Assembly (NCBI GenBank): GCA_023417785.1
Contig: JAEZEH010000031.1
Coordinates: 62,001-126,000, forward strand
Origin: Bacteroidota bacterium
GTDB lineage: Bacteria > Bacteroidota > Bacteroidia > Cytophagales > Cyclobacteriaceae
Direction: 5' to 3'
Length of the DNA: 64,000 nt
Shown here: piece after piece, positions 25,573 through 35,700 of the stretch
Layout of the letters: each line of letters begins with the position of its first letter
How positions within the stretch are numbered: position 1 is the first letter of the stretch
Program-made: the position numbers and the translations under genes
Notes under the pieces: generated by a model
Seen by the model: only the letters and a program-made list of their open reading frames with translations
Databases searched by the model: none
What the model was told of the DNA's origin: nothing

Positions 25573-26937
25573 ATGATCACCAGACGAATACTGATAGTGG
25601 TCGCACTGGTACTAGCCACGCTACCCGTTTTCAGTCAGGGTCCTGAGAGTTCCCATAGCAAACCCATTGTGATAACGAATGTGAATGTTATCACGATGGA
25701 GAATGAAGAAATACTTCAAGGACAAACGGTTGTCATTGAAGATGGAACTATTACTTCAATTGGGAGGAACATCAAACCAAAGCCGAATTCACTGGTAATC
25801 GACGCACGCGGAAAATGGCTGATGCCGGGACTGGCCGAAATGCACGCGCACGTGCCACCTGTCGACGACCTTGAGCCGATGAAGAAAGTGCTTACCCTCT
25901 TCGCTGCCAACGGTATCACTACTATTCGCGGCATGCTGGGGCACGCGCGACACCTCGAGTTACGAACAATGCTGGAAAAGGGCGAAATCATGGGACCGCG
26001 GTTTTACACCACAGGTCCGTCTTTCAACGGAATGAGCGTGACCTCTCCGGGTGCAGGTGCGCAAATGGTGCAGCGGCAAAAAAGTCAGGGCTACGACTAC
26101 CTCAAACTCCACCCTGGTCTGACCAGACCGAAGTTCGACTCAATCGCGATAACGGCTAAGAGGGTCGGGATACCGTTCGTCGGGCATGTTTCATTTGGTG
26201 TTGGTATCTGGCGTGCGATCGAGTCTGGCTACTCGAGTATCGATCACCTCGATGGTTTTATTGAAGGGTTGGTACCTGGTATTGAGCGCAGGATGGAACA
26301 GGAAGCCGGATTGTTCGGGATGTTTGTAGCTCACGAGGCTGACACCACCCAGATCCCGAAATTGATGAAGGCATTGAAGGCTAAAAACATCTGGGTGGTC
26401 CCAACTCAAGCGTTGGCGGAGCGTTGGTTTTCGCCCGACTTCAAAGCGGAAGACTTCAGAAATGACCCTCATGCCCGATACATGAACTCCGAGGTTGTGG
26501 ACCAGTGGATTAACAGCAAAAAGAACCTCGTCAGCAATCCTCAATATAACCGGGAGCGGATCCGGAGCTTTATATCGTTACGGAGAAAACTTATAAAGGC
26601 TTGTCAGGATTACGAAGTGGGTTTACTTCTTGGTTGTGATGCCCCACAGGTATTCAATGTACCCGGATTCTCAACCCATCAGGAACTGGTCTATCTTGTC
26701 AGGGCCGGACTTACACCATTTGAAGCACTACGGACAGGTACCGTAAACGTTGCAACGTATCTCAACATCCCCAATGCCGGAGTAATCAGAGCCGGTGCGG
26801 TAGCCGATCTCATTCTTGTTGGAGGAAATCCGCTTGAAAACATCGAGGAAACCCAAAACGTGGAAGGTGTGATTCTCAAAGGAACATGGCTTTCTAAAGA
26901 ATACCTTGCCGGCGAACTGAAAAAATTGACGCCATAA
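25573..26937 (+). CDS. Periplasmic amidohydrolase (imidazolonepropionase-like)
   Basis: This 454-residue metal-dependent amidohydrolase has a signal peptide (RRILIVVALVLATLPVFSQ). Metal-site features are MHAHV (about 92-96), a Lys that is often carboxylated in DYLKLHPG, GHVSFG and IDHLDG, and the late Asp in LLLGCDAPQVF. The C-terminal GVIRAGAVADLILVGGNPLE is typical of the imidazolonepropionase-like subgroup. Many such proteins are exported dipeptidases or hydrolases of unknown substrate. It follows the small secreted protein by 6 bp. Confidence 0.9.
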   Translation: MITRRILIVVALVLATLPVFSQGPESSHSKPIVITNVNVITMENEEILQGQTVVIEDGTITSIGRNIKPKPNSLVIDARGKWLMPGLAEMHAHVPPVDDLEPMKKVLTLFAANGITTIRGMLGHARHLELRTMLEKGEIMGPRFYTTGPSFNGMSVTSPGAGAQMVQRQKSQGYDYLKLHPGLTRPKFDSIAITAKRVGIPFVGHVSFGVGIWRAIESGYSSIDHLDGFIEGLVPGIERRMEQEAGLFGMFVAHEADTTQIPKLMKALKAKNIWVVPTQALAERWFSPDFKAEDFRNDPHARYMNSEVVDQWINSKKNLVSNPQYNRERIRSFISLRRKLIKACQDYEVGLLLGCDAPQVFNVPGFSTHQELVYLVRAGLTPFEALRTGTVNVATYLNIPNAGVIRAGAVADLILVGGNPLENIEETQNVEGVILKGTWLSKEYLAGELKKLTP

Positions 26938-27026
26938 GGGGAATTCCCTGAACGTTCTTGAGCAGTTGCTTCGTGTTTTCTTTCAGGCATGTGTTTTATC
27001 GTTTTGGCAGCAAAAACAACCTGAAT

Positions 27027-28079
27027 ATGGCAAACGAAAATAAACATGGTAAACCCGATGTGTTCTCAGTAGCAACCGGTGTATGGGGAAAGAAAGATCT
27101 CTTTGTAAACTATTATTTTATCCAGGATCAGAATACCCAGGACTGGGCTCTGGTCGATGCTGGATTAAAATGGTCAGCGGCAAGGATAAAGGCAACTGCC
27201 ACCGAGTTGTTTGGCAACAAGCCGCCCATGTGTATCATCCTGACGCACGGACACTTTGATCATGTTGGTTCGCTTGCCACGCTCGCCACGTATTGGAACG
27301 TTCCCATTTATGCGCATCCGCTGGAACTTCCGTATCTCACGGGCAAATCTTCGTATCCGCCGGCCGACCCAACCGTAGGTGGCGGTATGATGGCTACGAT
27401 GTCGTGGATGTATCCCGTCGGCCCTATCGACGTTCACGAACAAATTCAGGCGTTGCCCCTGGATAACAGCATTCCCGGCTTTGCAGGATGGAAGTATATT
27501 CACACCCCCGGACATTCTCCCGGGCACATAAGCCTCTTCCGCGAAAGCGATAAAACGCTCATTGCGGGCGACGCTTTTGTCACTACCAAGGCTGAATCAG
27601 CGCTTAATGCACTTTCATACCGGAAGCACCTTTCCGGCCCGCCAAAATATTTCACGTGCAACTGGGCTTCGGCTAAGATCTCGGTTCTGAAACTGGCGGC
27701 CCTGGATCCGGAGATCGTCGCTACTGGTCATGGACATCCCATGTACGGGGAAGAAATGAGGAACGCCCTGCACCGGCTTTCACGCCGATTCGATGAGCTG
27801 GCTCAACCGGTATCAGGACGTTATGTAAACGAACCAGCTGTAACGGATGAGACGGGTGTTCTTTATTTACCTGCCCGCCAGGAAACAGTGCCCACCGCAC
27901 TCCGGATTGTCGGTATCACGCTGGCTGTTGCGTCACTCGGTTATATTATTTACAGCCAGCTGAGGAAACGCCCCGAAATTGCGGAAGGAATCAGGAACAA
28001 AGGCCGGGAAATGGCTGAAAAGATTGGAAGCCTGAAGGACAAGGCGTTGAAGAAGGAGCCGGTTTCTTCGTATAGATGA
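27027..28079 (+). CDS. MBL-fold metallo-hydrolase with C-terminal membrane helix
   Basis: This 350-residue protein has the metallo-beta-lactamase motif LTHGHFDHVG, plus later metal ligands in HTPGHSPGHIS, LIAGDAFVT and VATGHGHPMYGEE. A C-terminal helix (ALRIVGITLAVASLGYIIY) followed by basic and amphipathic residues suggests membrane anchoring. The frame opens with TTG at 26958, but the ATG at 27027 (MANENKHGKPD) precedes the conserved part. The substrate is unknown; glyoxalase II-like and lactonase-like activities are possible. Confidence 0.88.
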   Translation: MANENKHGKPDVFSVATGVWGKKDLFVNYYFIQDQNTQDWALVDAGLKWSAARIKATATELFGNKPPMCIILTHGHFDHVGSLATLATYWNVPIYAHPLELPYLTGKSSYPPADPTVGGGMMATMSWMYPVGPIDVHEQIQALPLDNSIPGFAGWKYIHTPGHSPGHISLFRESDKTLIAGDAFVTTKAESALNALSYRKHLSGPPKYFTCNWASAKISVLKLAALDPEIVATGHGHPMYGEEMRNALHRLSRRFDELAQPVSGRYVNEPAVTDETGVLYLPARQETVPTALRIVGITLAVASLGYIIYSQLRKRPEIAEGIRNKGREMAEKIGSLKDKALKKEPVSSYR

Positions 28080-28155
28080 TCAATTGATTGCAAGAAGGAG
28101 GTTTACTGTGTTTTGAGATAGCCTGCCTGAAGTAGAGTGTATGGCGACGAATAGT

Positions 28156-28375
28156 TGCCTGTTACCAGTATACCGGTTGCCGGACTGATAATAACCACGG
28201 GTACCTGGCAACTGGTAATTCCCACCGGCAACAGGCAACAGCCAACAGGTAACCGGCAACAGGTAACCGGCAACAGGCAACAGGCAACAGGCAACAGGCA
28301 ACAGGCAACAGGCAACAGGCAAACCGGCAACAGGAATCTTGTAACCGGCAACCGGCAACAATTACCCGGTAACCA
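28156..28375. repeat. Heptanucleotide tandem array (GGCAACA and variants)
   Basis: The 28080-28382 gap between two convergent genes is largely made of degenerate 7-bp units of the form GGYAACM (GGCAACA, GGTAACC, GGCAACC). Seven perfect GGCAACA copies in a row occupy 28269-28317. Stop codons are rare in several frames, which creates spurious frames of 7-residue periodicity. This is simple-sequence DNA prone to slippage. It ends within 8 bp of the stop of the 28383-28964 gene. Confidence 0.92.
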
Positions 28376-28382
28376 GCCACCC

Positions 28383-28964
28383 CTACGTCGCCCACGTCTT
28401 CCCATTCCCAGCCTCTTCCAATGGAACACACCCCTTGTATGCTCCCGGAACTGGTGAATATTGAAGGACCTGTGTCGCACCCGCCTCTGAGGTAAAGAAT
28501 CCCAGCATGGTCAACTCCTTTGCCATCAGAATGAACGGGCGTTGCTGTCGGGGGTCCGCCTGATGGGCTTCGATGGCCTCTTTGTGCATTTTGTTTACGA
28601 AGGACACTTTGTCCTCTGCATCAAGCTTAATGAACGGATCGCCTAATTCCGCTTCGGCCTTATCATTAAAAGCTTGAAGGGCATCGGTAAACTTCTGTTG
28701 TTCCTCCGGTGAATACACATCCTTGAGCATTTTGTCAATAAAACCGGGTACGCCCGCGTCTTTGGCGCCAGGAGTATCCGTCTTCGGAATGATAATCTCG
28801 GCTACATCGGAGATCAACGCACCCTGTTCTTTGGAGAGGAATTCCGGCTGCCAGTTGATCTGCGGTTCAGCCTTACACCCTTGAAGAACGCCAAGCATGG
28901 CGGGCGCCGAAACAGCGCCACCCATCAGGAATGCCGTGCGGCGAAGTGCTTCTCTTCTATTCAT
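28383..28964 (-). CDS. Gluconate 2-dehydrogenase subunit 3-family protein
   Basis: This 193-residue protein begins with a Tat-type signal (NRREALRRTAFLMGGAVSAP) followed by a lipobox-like GVLQGC, so it may be a Tat-exported lipoprotein. The segment ALISDVAEIIIPKTDTPGAK with VPGFIDKML is the hallmark of the gluconate 2-dehydrogenase subunit 3 family. It is encoded 31 bp downstream of the GMC oxidoreductase gene and should be its small partner, carrying the folded complex to the periplasm. Confidence 0.9.
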   Translation of the reverse strand: MNRREALRRTAFLMGGAVSAPAMLGVLQGCKAEPQINWQPEFLSKEQGALISDVAEIIIPKTDTPGAKDAGVPGFIDKMLKDVYSPEEQQKFTDALQAFNDKAEAELGDPFIKLDAEDKVSFVNKMHKEAIEAHQADPRQQRPFILMAKELTMLGFFTSEAGATQVLQYSPVPGAYKGCVPLEEAGNGKTWAT

Positions 28965-28995
28965 ATCCGTTTGGTTTTCTGATTATTAGGTTATA

Positions 28996-30699
28996 TTAGA
29001 TATTCTGGCGCTTCAACTCCTTAACGGCGAAGTCACAAGCTCGGGCCGTCAGCGCCATGTACGTTAAGGATGGATTCTGGCACGCTGCCGAAGTCATTGC
29101 GGAACCATCCGTAACGAAAACATTCTTGCATGCATGCACCTGGTTCCATTTGTTAAGAACCGACGTTTTTGGATCCCTGCCCATGCGGGCAGTTCCCATT
29201 TCGTGGATACCAAGACCAATACCAATCTCCCGGTCAAAGGTGACCACATTCTTATACCCTGCTGCATCGAGCATTTCGGCCGCGTCGTTGGCCATATCCT
29301 TCCGCATCTTCAATTCATTCTCTCTCAAAACAGCATCAAATGTCAGGGTTGGCAGGCCGTACTTGTCTTTGACGTCCTTATTGAGTTTTACATGATTTTC
29401 GTGATATGGCAGAATTTCACCAAACCCGCCCATGCCAATCGTCCACTTACCTGGTCTGCCTATGGCTTCCTTCAAGTCAGCACCGATGTTGAGTTCAGCC
29501 ACCATCCTGGTCCAGCCTTCGCGACTTGCGCCGCCCTGATAGCCAAAGCCCCGGATGTAATCGCGTTTGTCATTTCCAATGTTCCGGTACCTTGGTATGT
29601 AAAATCCGTTGGCTCTTCTTCCCGAATAGTATTGTTCCTCGAACCCGTCGACCTGGGCGCTGGCGCCTACGGAAAGGTGGTGATCCATGATATTGCAACC
29701 CAGCTCGCCACTGTCGTTTCCAAACCCGTTGGGAAACCTGTTCGACACTGAGTTCAACATAATAAACGTTGACCCGAAAGTGGAGGCACAAAGGAAGATC
29801 ACTTTTGCGAAGTAGTCTGTCTGTTCACCGGATTCGGCATCGAGAACCCGGACACCGGTAGCTTTGTTTTTGGCTTCGTCGTAAATTAATTCATATACAA
29901 TGGAATTGGGACGCAGTGTCATATTACCGGTCTTTTCTGCGGCGGGAAGTGTGCCGGAGTTGCTGCTGAAATATCCCCCGTAGGGGCATCCGCGACTACA
30001 AAGGTTCCGGTACTGGCAAGTTCCCCGCAACGGACTGTGAGGTAGCGGCGCGGTGGCATTCGCGGTGCGGCCAATGGTGAGTGCACGCTTGAAGCGGTTC
30101 GCCATTTTGCCCTTGAGATCCAGTTCGACGCAGTTTAACTCCATAGGCGGAAGAAACTTTCCATCAGGGAGTTGCTCCAGTCCATCCGCGTTTCCGCTCA
30201 CGCCAACGAATGTTTCCACGTAGTCGTACCAAGGGGCCAGCTCCTTGTAGCGTAAGGGCCAGTCAACCGCAATACCATCTTTGGCATTAGCCTCGAAATC
30301 CAGGTCGCCTAGGCGGTAACTTTGACGACCCCACATTATCGAGCGACCTCCAACGTGATAACCACGCATCCAGTCGAAGCGGTTTACCTCTGTGTAGGGG
30401 TTCTCGAGATCATTGACAAACCAATGTTTCGTAGCCTGACTAACGGTGTAGCCTGTGCGGGCTTGTTTGAATTGCTGTTTCAAATCTTCCTGAGTTGCCC
30501 GCCCCGCATAGGGAAAATCCCAGGGATCTTTGGTTGCCGTGGGGTAATCAGGGTGATTTACCATTCTTCCACGTTCCAGCACCAGCGTCTTCAATCCCTT
30601 TTCCGTGAGCTCTTTCGCAGCCCATCCTCCGCTTATTCCCGTCCCGACCACAATGGCGTCGTACGTATTCTTCTTTTCGGCGTCCGTGTTGAGATTCAT
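28996..30699 (-). CDS. GMC-family FAD oxidoreductase
   Basis: This 567-residue flavoprotein starts with the FAD-binding motif DAIVVGTGISGGWAAKEL. It has the GMC signatures GRSIMWGRQS and the C-terminal HEMGTARMG and CQNPSLTYMALTARA segments, which supply the active-site His/Asn. A Cys-rich CQYRNLCSRGCPYGGYF is typical of the gluconate/sugar dehydrogenase-like branch. It has no signal peptide; export probably depends on the Tat-signalled small subunit downstream. The substrate is likely a sugar or alcohol and is unknown. Confidence 0.92.
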   Translation of the reverse strand: MNLNTDAEKKNTYDAIVVGTGISGGWAAKELTEKGLKTLVLERGRMVNHPDYPTATKDPWDFPYAGRATQEDLKQQFKQARTGYTVSQATKHWFVNDLENPYTEVNRFDWMRGYHVGGRSIMWGRQSYRLGDLDFEANAKDGIAVDWPLRYKELAPWYDYVETFVGVSGNADGLEQLPDGKFLPPMELNCVELDLKGKMANRFKRALTIGRTANATAPLPHSPLRGTCQYRNLCSRGCPYGGYFSSNSGTLPAAEKTGNMTLRPNSIVYELIYDEAKNKATGVRVLDAESGEQTDYFAKVIFLCASTFGSTFIMLNSVSNRFPNGFGNDSGELGCNIMDHHLSVGASAQVDGFEEQYYSGRRANGFYIPRYRNIGNDKRDYIRGFGYQGGASREGWTRMVAELNIGADLKEAIGRPGKWTIGMGGFGEILPYHENHVKLNKDVKDKYGLPTLTFDAVLRENELKMRKDMANDAAEMLDAAGYKNVVTFDREIGIGLGIHEMGTARMGRDPKTSVLNKWNQVHACKNVFVTDGSAMTSAACQNPSLTYMALTARACDFAVKELKRQNI

Positions 30700-30811
30700 G
30701 AATCAAATTTTATTGCAAAAAGTTAAAAATCTGACAAAAACAATTTCGCAATTTATACCAGCGGCGAAATTTTCGAAGCTGATGTAAGATAATCGTCATG
30801 ATGCCACGAGC

Positions 30812-32689
30812 TCAGGAACCTATGATCTCCGCCAGCGTAAGCCAGCGCATTGACTTTTCATCGATTTCTTTGGTCAGCGTCTTGATTTCTTCTGACCACT
30901 GCTGCAGTTCCACATGCGTGGCCGAACCTGATTGCAATTTCACGGTGACTTCCGCCTTGCGTTGTTCAAGCTTTGCGATCTCTGACTGCAGTGTTTCGTA
31001 TTCCTGTTTTTCCTTGTAGGATGGCTTTTTCTTTGAAATCGATTGTTCGACCGGCGATGGTTCTGTCTTACCGGATGTCTTATCTTTCTTCTGCTTCGGC
31101 GACTCCTGCTCATCCATCCAGTCGCGGTAGTCAGTGTAGTTTCCGTTGAACAGGCGGATCTGACCATCCCCTTCAAAGACAAAAAGCTGGTTTACCAGAT
31201 GGTCCATGAAATAACGGTCGTGTGAAACCAGCAACAGGCACCCCGTGAACTTATCTAGAAAATCCTCGAGTACATTCAACGTATCGATATCAAAGTCATT
31301 GGTCGGCTCATCAAGTATCAGAAAGTTGGGATTGGTCACCAAAAGCTTCAGTAATTGGAGGCGTTTCTTTTCACCTCCACTGAGTTTGCTCACGTAGTTG
31401 TACTGCTTCTCCGGGGGAAACAGGAATGTATCGAGAAATTTTGAGGCGGAAACCTGCGTGCCATCGGATAAGGTGATAAACTCGGCAATCTCCTTGACTT
31501 CTTCGATCAGCCGGTTTTCAGGATTCAGTGACACAGACTCCTGTGTAAAGTAGCCGAATTTCGTCGTAATGCCGGGAACGATTTCACCAGAATCGGGTCT
31601 GGTGCGGCCGGTAAGCATATCGAGAAACGTTGACTTTCCGACACCGTTCTTTCCAACCACGCCGATCCGGTCGTGTTTCTTGAATACGTAGGAGAAATCC
31701 GTCACAATAGGAAGCTCGCCATAACGCTTTGTGATATGGTGAACCTCCAGGATCTTCCCGCCCTGTCGGGCTTCCTTGATGTCCAGTTCCAGTCTTTCTT
31801 TCCGAAGATCCTGAGAAGCTTTTTCCTGAAGATCGTAAAATGCTTCCACCCTGTATTTTGCCTTGGTACCTCGGGCCTTTGGCTGGCGGCGCATCCACTC
31901 CAGCTCCTTTTTTAGCAGGTTTCTGGCTTTGCCGACCTCCGCTTTGAGGATCTCTTCCCGTTGTTCCTTCTTCTCCAGAAAGTACGCATAGTTACCCTTG
32001 TAGCGAAAAAGCTGGCCACGATCCAGTTCGATAATTTCAGTTGCTACGGCATCAAGGAAATAGCGGTCGTGGGTAACCATAATCAAGGTTATCGACGTTC
32101 CCTGCAGATAATTCTCCAGCCATTCGATGGCACTGAGATCCAGGTGGTTCGTGGGCTCATCCATAATGATGAGGTCGGGTTCCTGAAGTAGCAGTTGAGC
32201 AAGGAAAATCCGCTTTTTCTGACCACCCGATAGCTCGCCGAACTTCTTCTCAAGATCGGGTACACCTAATTTCTCGATCACTTCATGGACTTTCGCCTCA
32301 TAGTCCCACGCATTCAGTTCCTCCATCTTTTCCAGCACTGCCTGCATGTGATCGGGATCCGCCTCGGGATGCTGCAGACAGGCTTCATATTCCTTCACGA
32401 CCCGTGCAATCTCATTACTTTCGGAAAAAAGGGCATTCTTAACTACCACATCATCCGATACCGAGGGTTGCTGGGTGAGATAACCGATGCGGGTTCCTTC
32501 CCTTACACTTACTTTTCCTGAATCCGGCTCGATCTCGCCGGTAAGGATGCGAAGCAGGGTTGTCTTCCCCACTCCGTTGTTCCCCACGAAGGCAAATTTC
32601 TCACCCCGTGAGATGCCAAGTGTGATGTCGCGGAATAACCATTTGTCGTTGTATGTCTTAGCGACTGATTCTGCTGAAAGTAAGTTCAA
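30812..32689 (-). CDS. ABC-F family ATPase (Uup-like)
   Basis: This 625-residue soluble protein has two ABC domains. The first has GNNGVGKTTLL, LSGGQKKRIFLAQ and IIMDEPTNHLDL; the second has GKNGVGKSTFL, LSGGEKKRLQLLKL and LILDEPTNDFDI. A charged linker joins them, and a lysine-rich C-terminal coiled coil (about 540-625) resembles that of Uup. ABC-F proteins act on ribosomes or DNA, not in transport. There is no ATG near the start: TTG at 32689 begins NLLSAESVAKTY, and a perfect -7 box lies 21 bp upstream. Confidence 0.93.
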   Translation of the reverse strand: MNLLSAESVAKTYNDKWLFRDITLGISRGEKFAFVGNNGVGKTTLLRILTGEIEPDSGKVSVREGTRIGYLTQQPSVSDDVVVKNALFSESNEIARVVKEYEACLQHPEADPDHMQAVLEKMEELNAWDYEAKVHEVIEKLGVPDLEKKFGELSGGQKKRIFLAQLLLQEPDLIIMDEPTNHLDLSAIEWLENYLQGTSITLIMVTHDRYFLDAVATEIIELDRGQLFRYKGNYAYFLEKKEQREEILKAEVGKARNLLKKELEWMRRQPKARGTKAKYRVEAFYDLQEKASQDLRKERLELDIKEARQGGKILEVHHITKRYGELPIVTDFSYVFKKHDRIGVVGKNGVGKSTFLDMLTGRTRPDSGEIVPGITTKFGYFTQESVSLNPENRLIEEVKEIAEFITLSDGTQVSASKFLDTFLFPPEKQYNYVSKLSGGEKKRLQLLKLLVTNPNFLILDEPTNDFDIDTLNVLEDFLDKFTGCLLLVSHDRYFMDHLVNQLFVFEGDGQIRLFNGNYTDYRDWMDEQESPKQKKDKTSGKTEPSPVEQSISKKKPSYKEKQEYETLQSEIAKLEQRKAEVTVKLQSGSATHVELQQWSEEIKTLTKEIDEKSMRWLTLAEIIGS

Positions 32690-32709
32690 TTGGAAAGTTG
32701 TTAAGTCGG

Positions 32710-32717
32710 CAAAGGTA
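32710..32717 (-). promoter_or_regulatory. Bacteroidota -7 box (TACCTTTG) of the ABC-F gene
   Basis: TACCTTTG on the minus strand fits the TAnnTTTG consensus exactly. It lies about 20 bp before the TTG start of the ABC-F gene, implying a very short 5' leader. A clear -33 TTTG at the right spacing was not found, so the call rests on the -7 box and position. Confidence 0.5.
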
Positions 32718-32787
32718 ATGCAAAATCCGTATTGCGGGAGATGAAAACCCGGAAAGTAACGCCGGACCTATACGTTAGTTTCGGTGG

Positions 32788-35700
32788 TCAAAAGAGGAAG
32801 CCCAGTCTGACGTAACCAAGGGTTCCTTCCTTTGAATGGCCTACTTCAACCGACAGAACACTAAGGTTGAACGGCGTGAACCAGATTCCTCCACCCCAGC
32901 CTTTGTGCCACTTGTTGGATTTGCCACCCGCCGAAGGGTCGATACCATTCTCATTCTCGTACCAGACGCGCCCCAGATCATGGAATCCGAGGATGCCTAC
33001 AGATGCGGGGAACAGGTAAGTGCGTACCGAGAACAGCCGGGCCCGCATTTCCAGGTTCGCGAACATCTTGCGATCGCCGTAGAACCGGGTTTTGCGATAT
33101 CCGCGAAGCTCTGTCCGGCCACTAAGTATTTGTGACTGATAGAATGCCGGATCCCCGACGGTCTGCCCGCCGCCAACCCTGGCCGCAAGTACAAGTCGCC
33201 GTACAAGAATCGGATGGTAAAGGGCTACGGAAGCTTCATACGATTGAAAGTCTCCGGAATAGTTTTCAAGACCTTTCATCGCTCTGCCTGCCAATGACAG
33301 GTACGCTCCACGGGTAGTCTGCTTTGGGTCATCGCGGTTATCGATGATGAAGTTGGAGCTTAAGCCGGCATACGTATTTTCCTCTTCAAAAAGATTATAT
33401 GGAAGCTCCTGGGCGAATTCGCCAATGAAACGATCTTCATTACCGGGCGGCTCGACTTCAATCCGTTGAATCGAGGGCCCGATGCTGAACCTGGAAGAAC
33501 CGAGTAAGCGTCGGGTAAAAGATCCATCCAGCCGGGTCTCCTGAAACCGGAAACGATAATAATCGATCTCCTCGTCTACATTAAACGCCGGGTTTTCGTC
33601 GATGTCATCGTCATAAACTGTTTCATTTCCCAGTCCGAAGAAGTTGTTGACATAGTTGGGGGACTTTAGATCGGCGTCGATGGCAAGCCCCCATTTGCCT
33701 ATAATGTCAGTAAAATCGCCGCGATAAAGGAAGTTGAACGAACTTGTGCGGGGTGCTACGCTGGCCAGAAAGATATGACGATTCTTGTACGGGTTCTTCC
33801 GGAATCCTTCCGTCTGGTATAAGAAACCGCCGCCAAAGAAAAGGCCGTCATCCGGATTAAAATTACCGTATACTAGGGGAGCTAACCTGTTGGGTTTGTA
33901 CGCCTTCCGATCATAGACATTAACATCTGCTTTAAATGAAGTCCTGTCTTTGAGTTCACCCTCGCTCACGATCGCATTCGCTTTGGCATTATCGTAAAAC
34001 AAGGTCCGGCGACGGAGGGATGAAACATGCGAGTTATCGTGAACTGAATCCCGTCCGGGGCCACCTATTATTCTCACCAATATGCTTTTAGGGGCGTCTC
34101 CTTCAACAATAAATTGATCTTCTCCACCGAGCCCGTAAAGGTGTACTTCCTTAGTTTCACCCATTATGAACTCACGTTCGAAAAACTTTCGGCTTATTTC
34201 ACCCTTCTTGTTGATTTTATGGCCCGTTACTTTCAGGTCGCCGTTTTCTTTTCGCGTGATTTGAAAACGTTCCTGCTTGTCGGATCCCACCACGGTGACC
34301 TCACGTGAGAGATACCGGTGCAGTTCGCGGGAATAGTCAACAAGTTCGGCGCGCCGGGCCTTCAGCGTCTGAATCACGGCGGGCCCATCCAGCGCGTAGA
34401 TCTCAGCCGGCCATTGCTTTACCGCGGCTTCGATAACTTCGTCGGTAAGGGTCCGTTGCAGATGCTCCGCTTCCCGGATCCAGTCTTCCTGCTCAACCTG
34501 TGTCAGGAAGGTTCGATCGAAATGACGTGCATTGAAAGCTACCCCGGGAACCCAGTTAATGGACCGGTCGAATCCTTCAAACTTTGGTAGCGCCCACTTA
34601 CGGCTCCAGATCTTCGGGAGGATACCCTTGTTGACAAAGAAGGCCTGGTCACGGTCGCGGGGGATTGGCCGGAAAATCTCTTTCTTTCCGTCCTCGCGAG
34701 ATGCCCACCGCCACTGATCGTCATGCCTGTCCCAGTCGCCGATCCAAAGATCGAAAAGCCGCGACCTGGCCGTGAAGTTCTGGTCGACCTGGTTGTCGAC
34801 ATCCTTTCCGAGCTTTTCGATCACTTTGGAGGTCGAGACGATGTTGGGTGAGTTTCCAAAAAACGCTTTATCAGACCAATCTTCATCAGGCCGTTCCTCA
34901 AAGATGGCAAGTGTGTTGGCGAAATCTTTTCGGTACAATCCGAGGGCCGGGTCGTTCGGAACGTAGACCAGCTTCGGGTTAGTGTGATAGATTCCGGCAG
35001 CTTCAGCCATAGGCGGGACTATCAATGCCGCATACGGATGGGACGCGGAAATCTGGTCCTGAACAATGTCTTGTGCGAAAGTCTTTCGAAACATTTCGGG
35101 AACGGCCGCTTCGGGATTTTTTTCTACCGACCGCAGCACGTATTCCCTTCCGGTCGAATCCGCCAGGCGTAGCGACAAGGTCTGTTGTCCTCCTCCTTTT
35201 TGCAGGATATTAAGGCCACCCTTTTGGTCACCCAGATAAAATACCGGTACGTCTATTTCGGTTTCCCACGCTTTGCGGTAGTTGGACCCGAAGAAATACT
35301 GTTTCCCCCGTGAAGCCCGGTATTGTTTGCTCGCGCTCACCTTTACGCTTCCGCTGATTTTTTCTATAGTCTCTTCTTCGCGAGAAAGGAGTTGCCGAAC
35401 CGGAACGAGCTTGTCGGTATAGACAATTTTTCCTTCCTCGAATTCATTATCGACCTGCCAGAATTCGAGATCGGCACTGCCATTGACGTACATGGTGACC
35501 TTCACGAAACCTTTAACGCCTTGTGCGAAACGGGCGAACCTCCCCTTCTTTACATAACCTGTTTTACTACCCGACCCGCTCACAATATACTGCACGCTGT
35601 CTTTCACAATGTGCTCGAGTGCGTGTTCATGACCCGCGGCGTAAATCGTACCTGGGTGCTTCGCCAGCATGCGTTGGATCGCCTTGCTGTACTGATTGTA

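Noticed and set aside
28156..28375. Possible CRISPR array
   Set aside because: Repeats are 7 bp with no unique spacers, and no cas gene is in the window.
28080..28480. Overlapping frames encoding LLPVACC-like repeats on both strands
   Set aside because: They are produced by the 7-bp repeat, which reads through several frames; no start, domain or conserved character supports coding.
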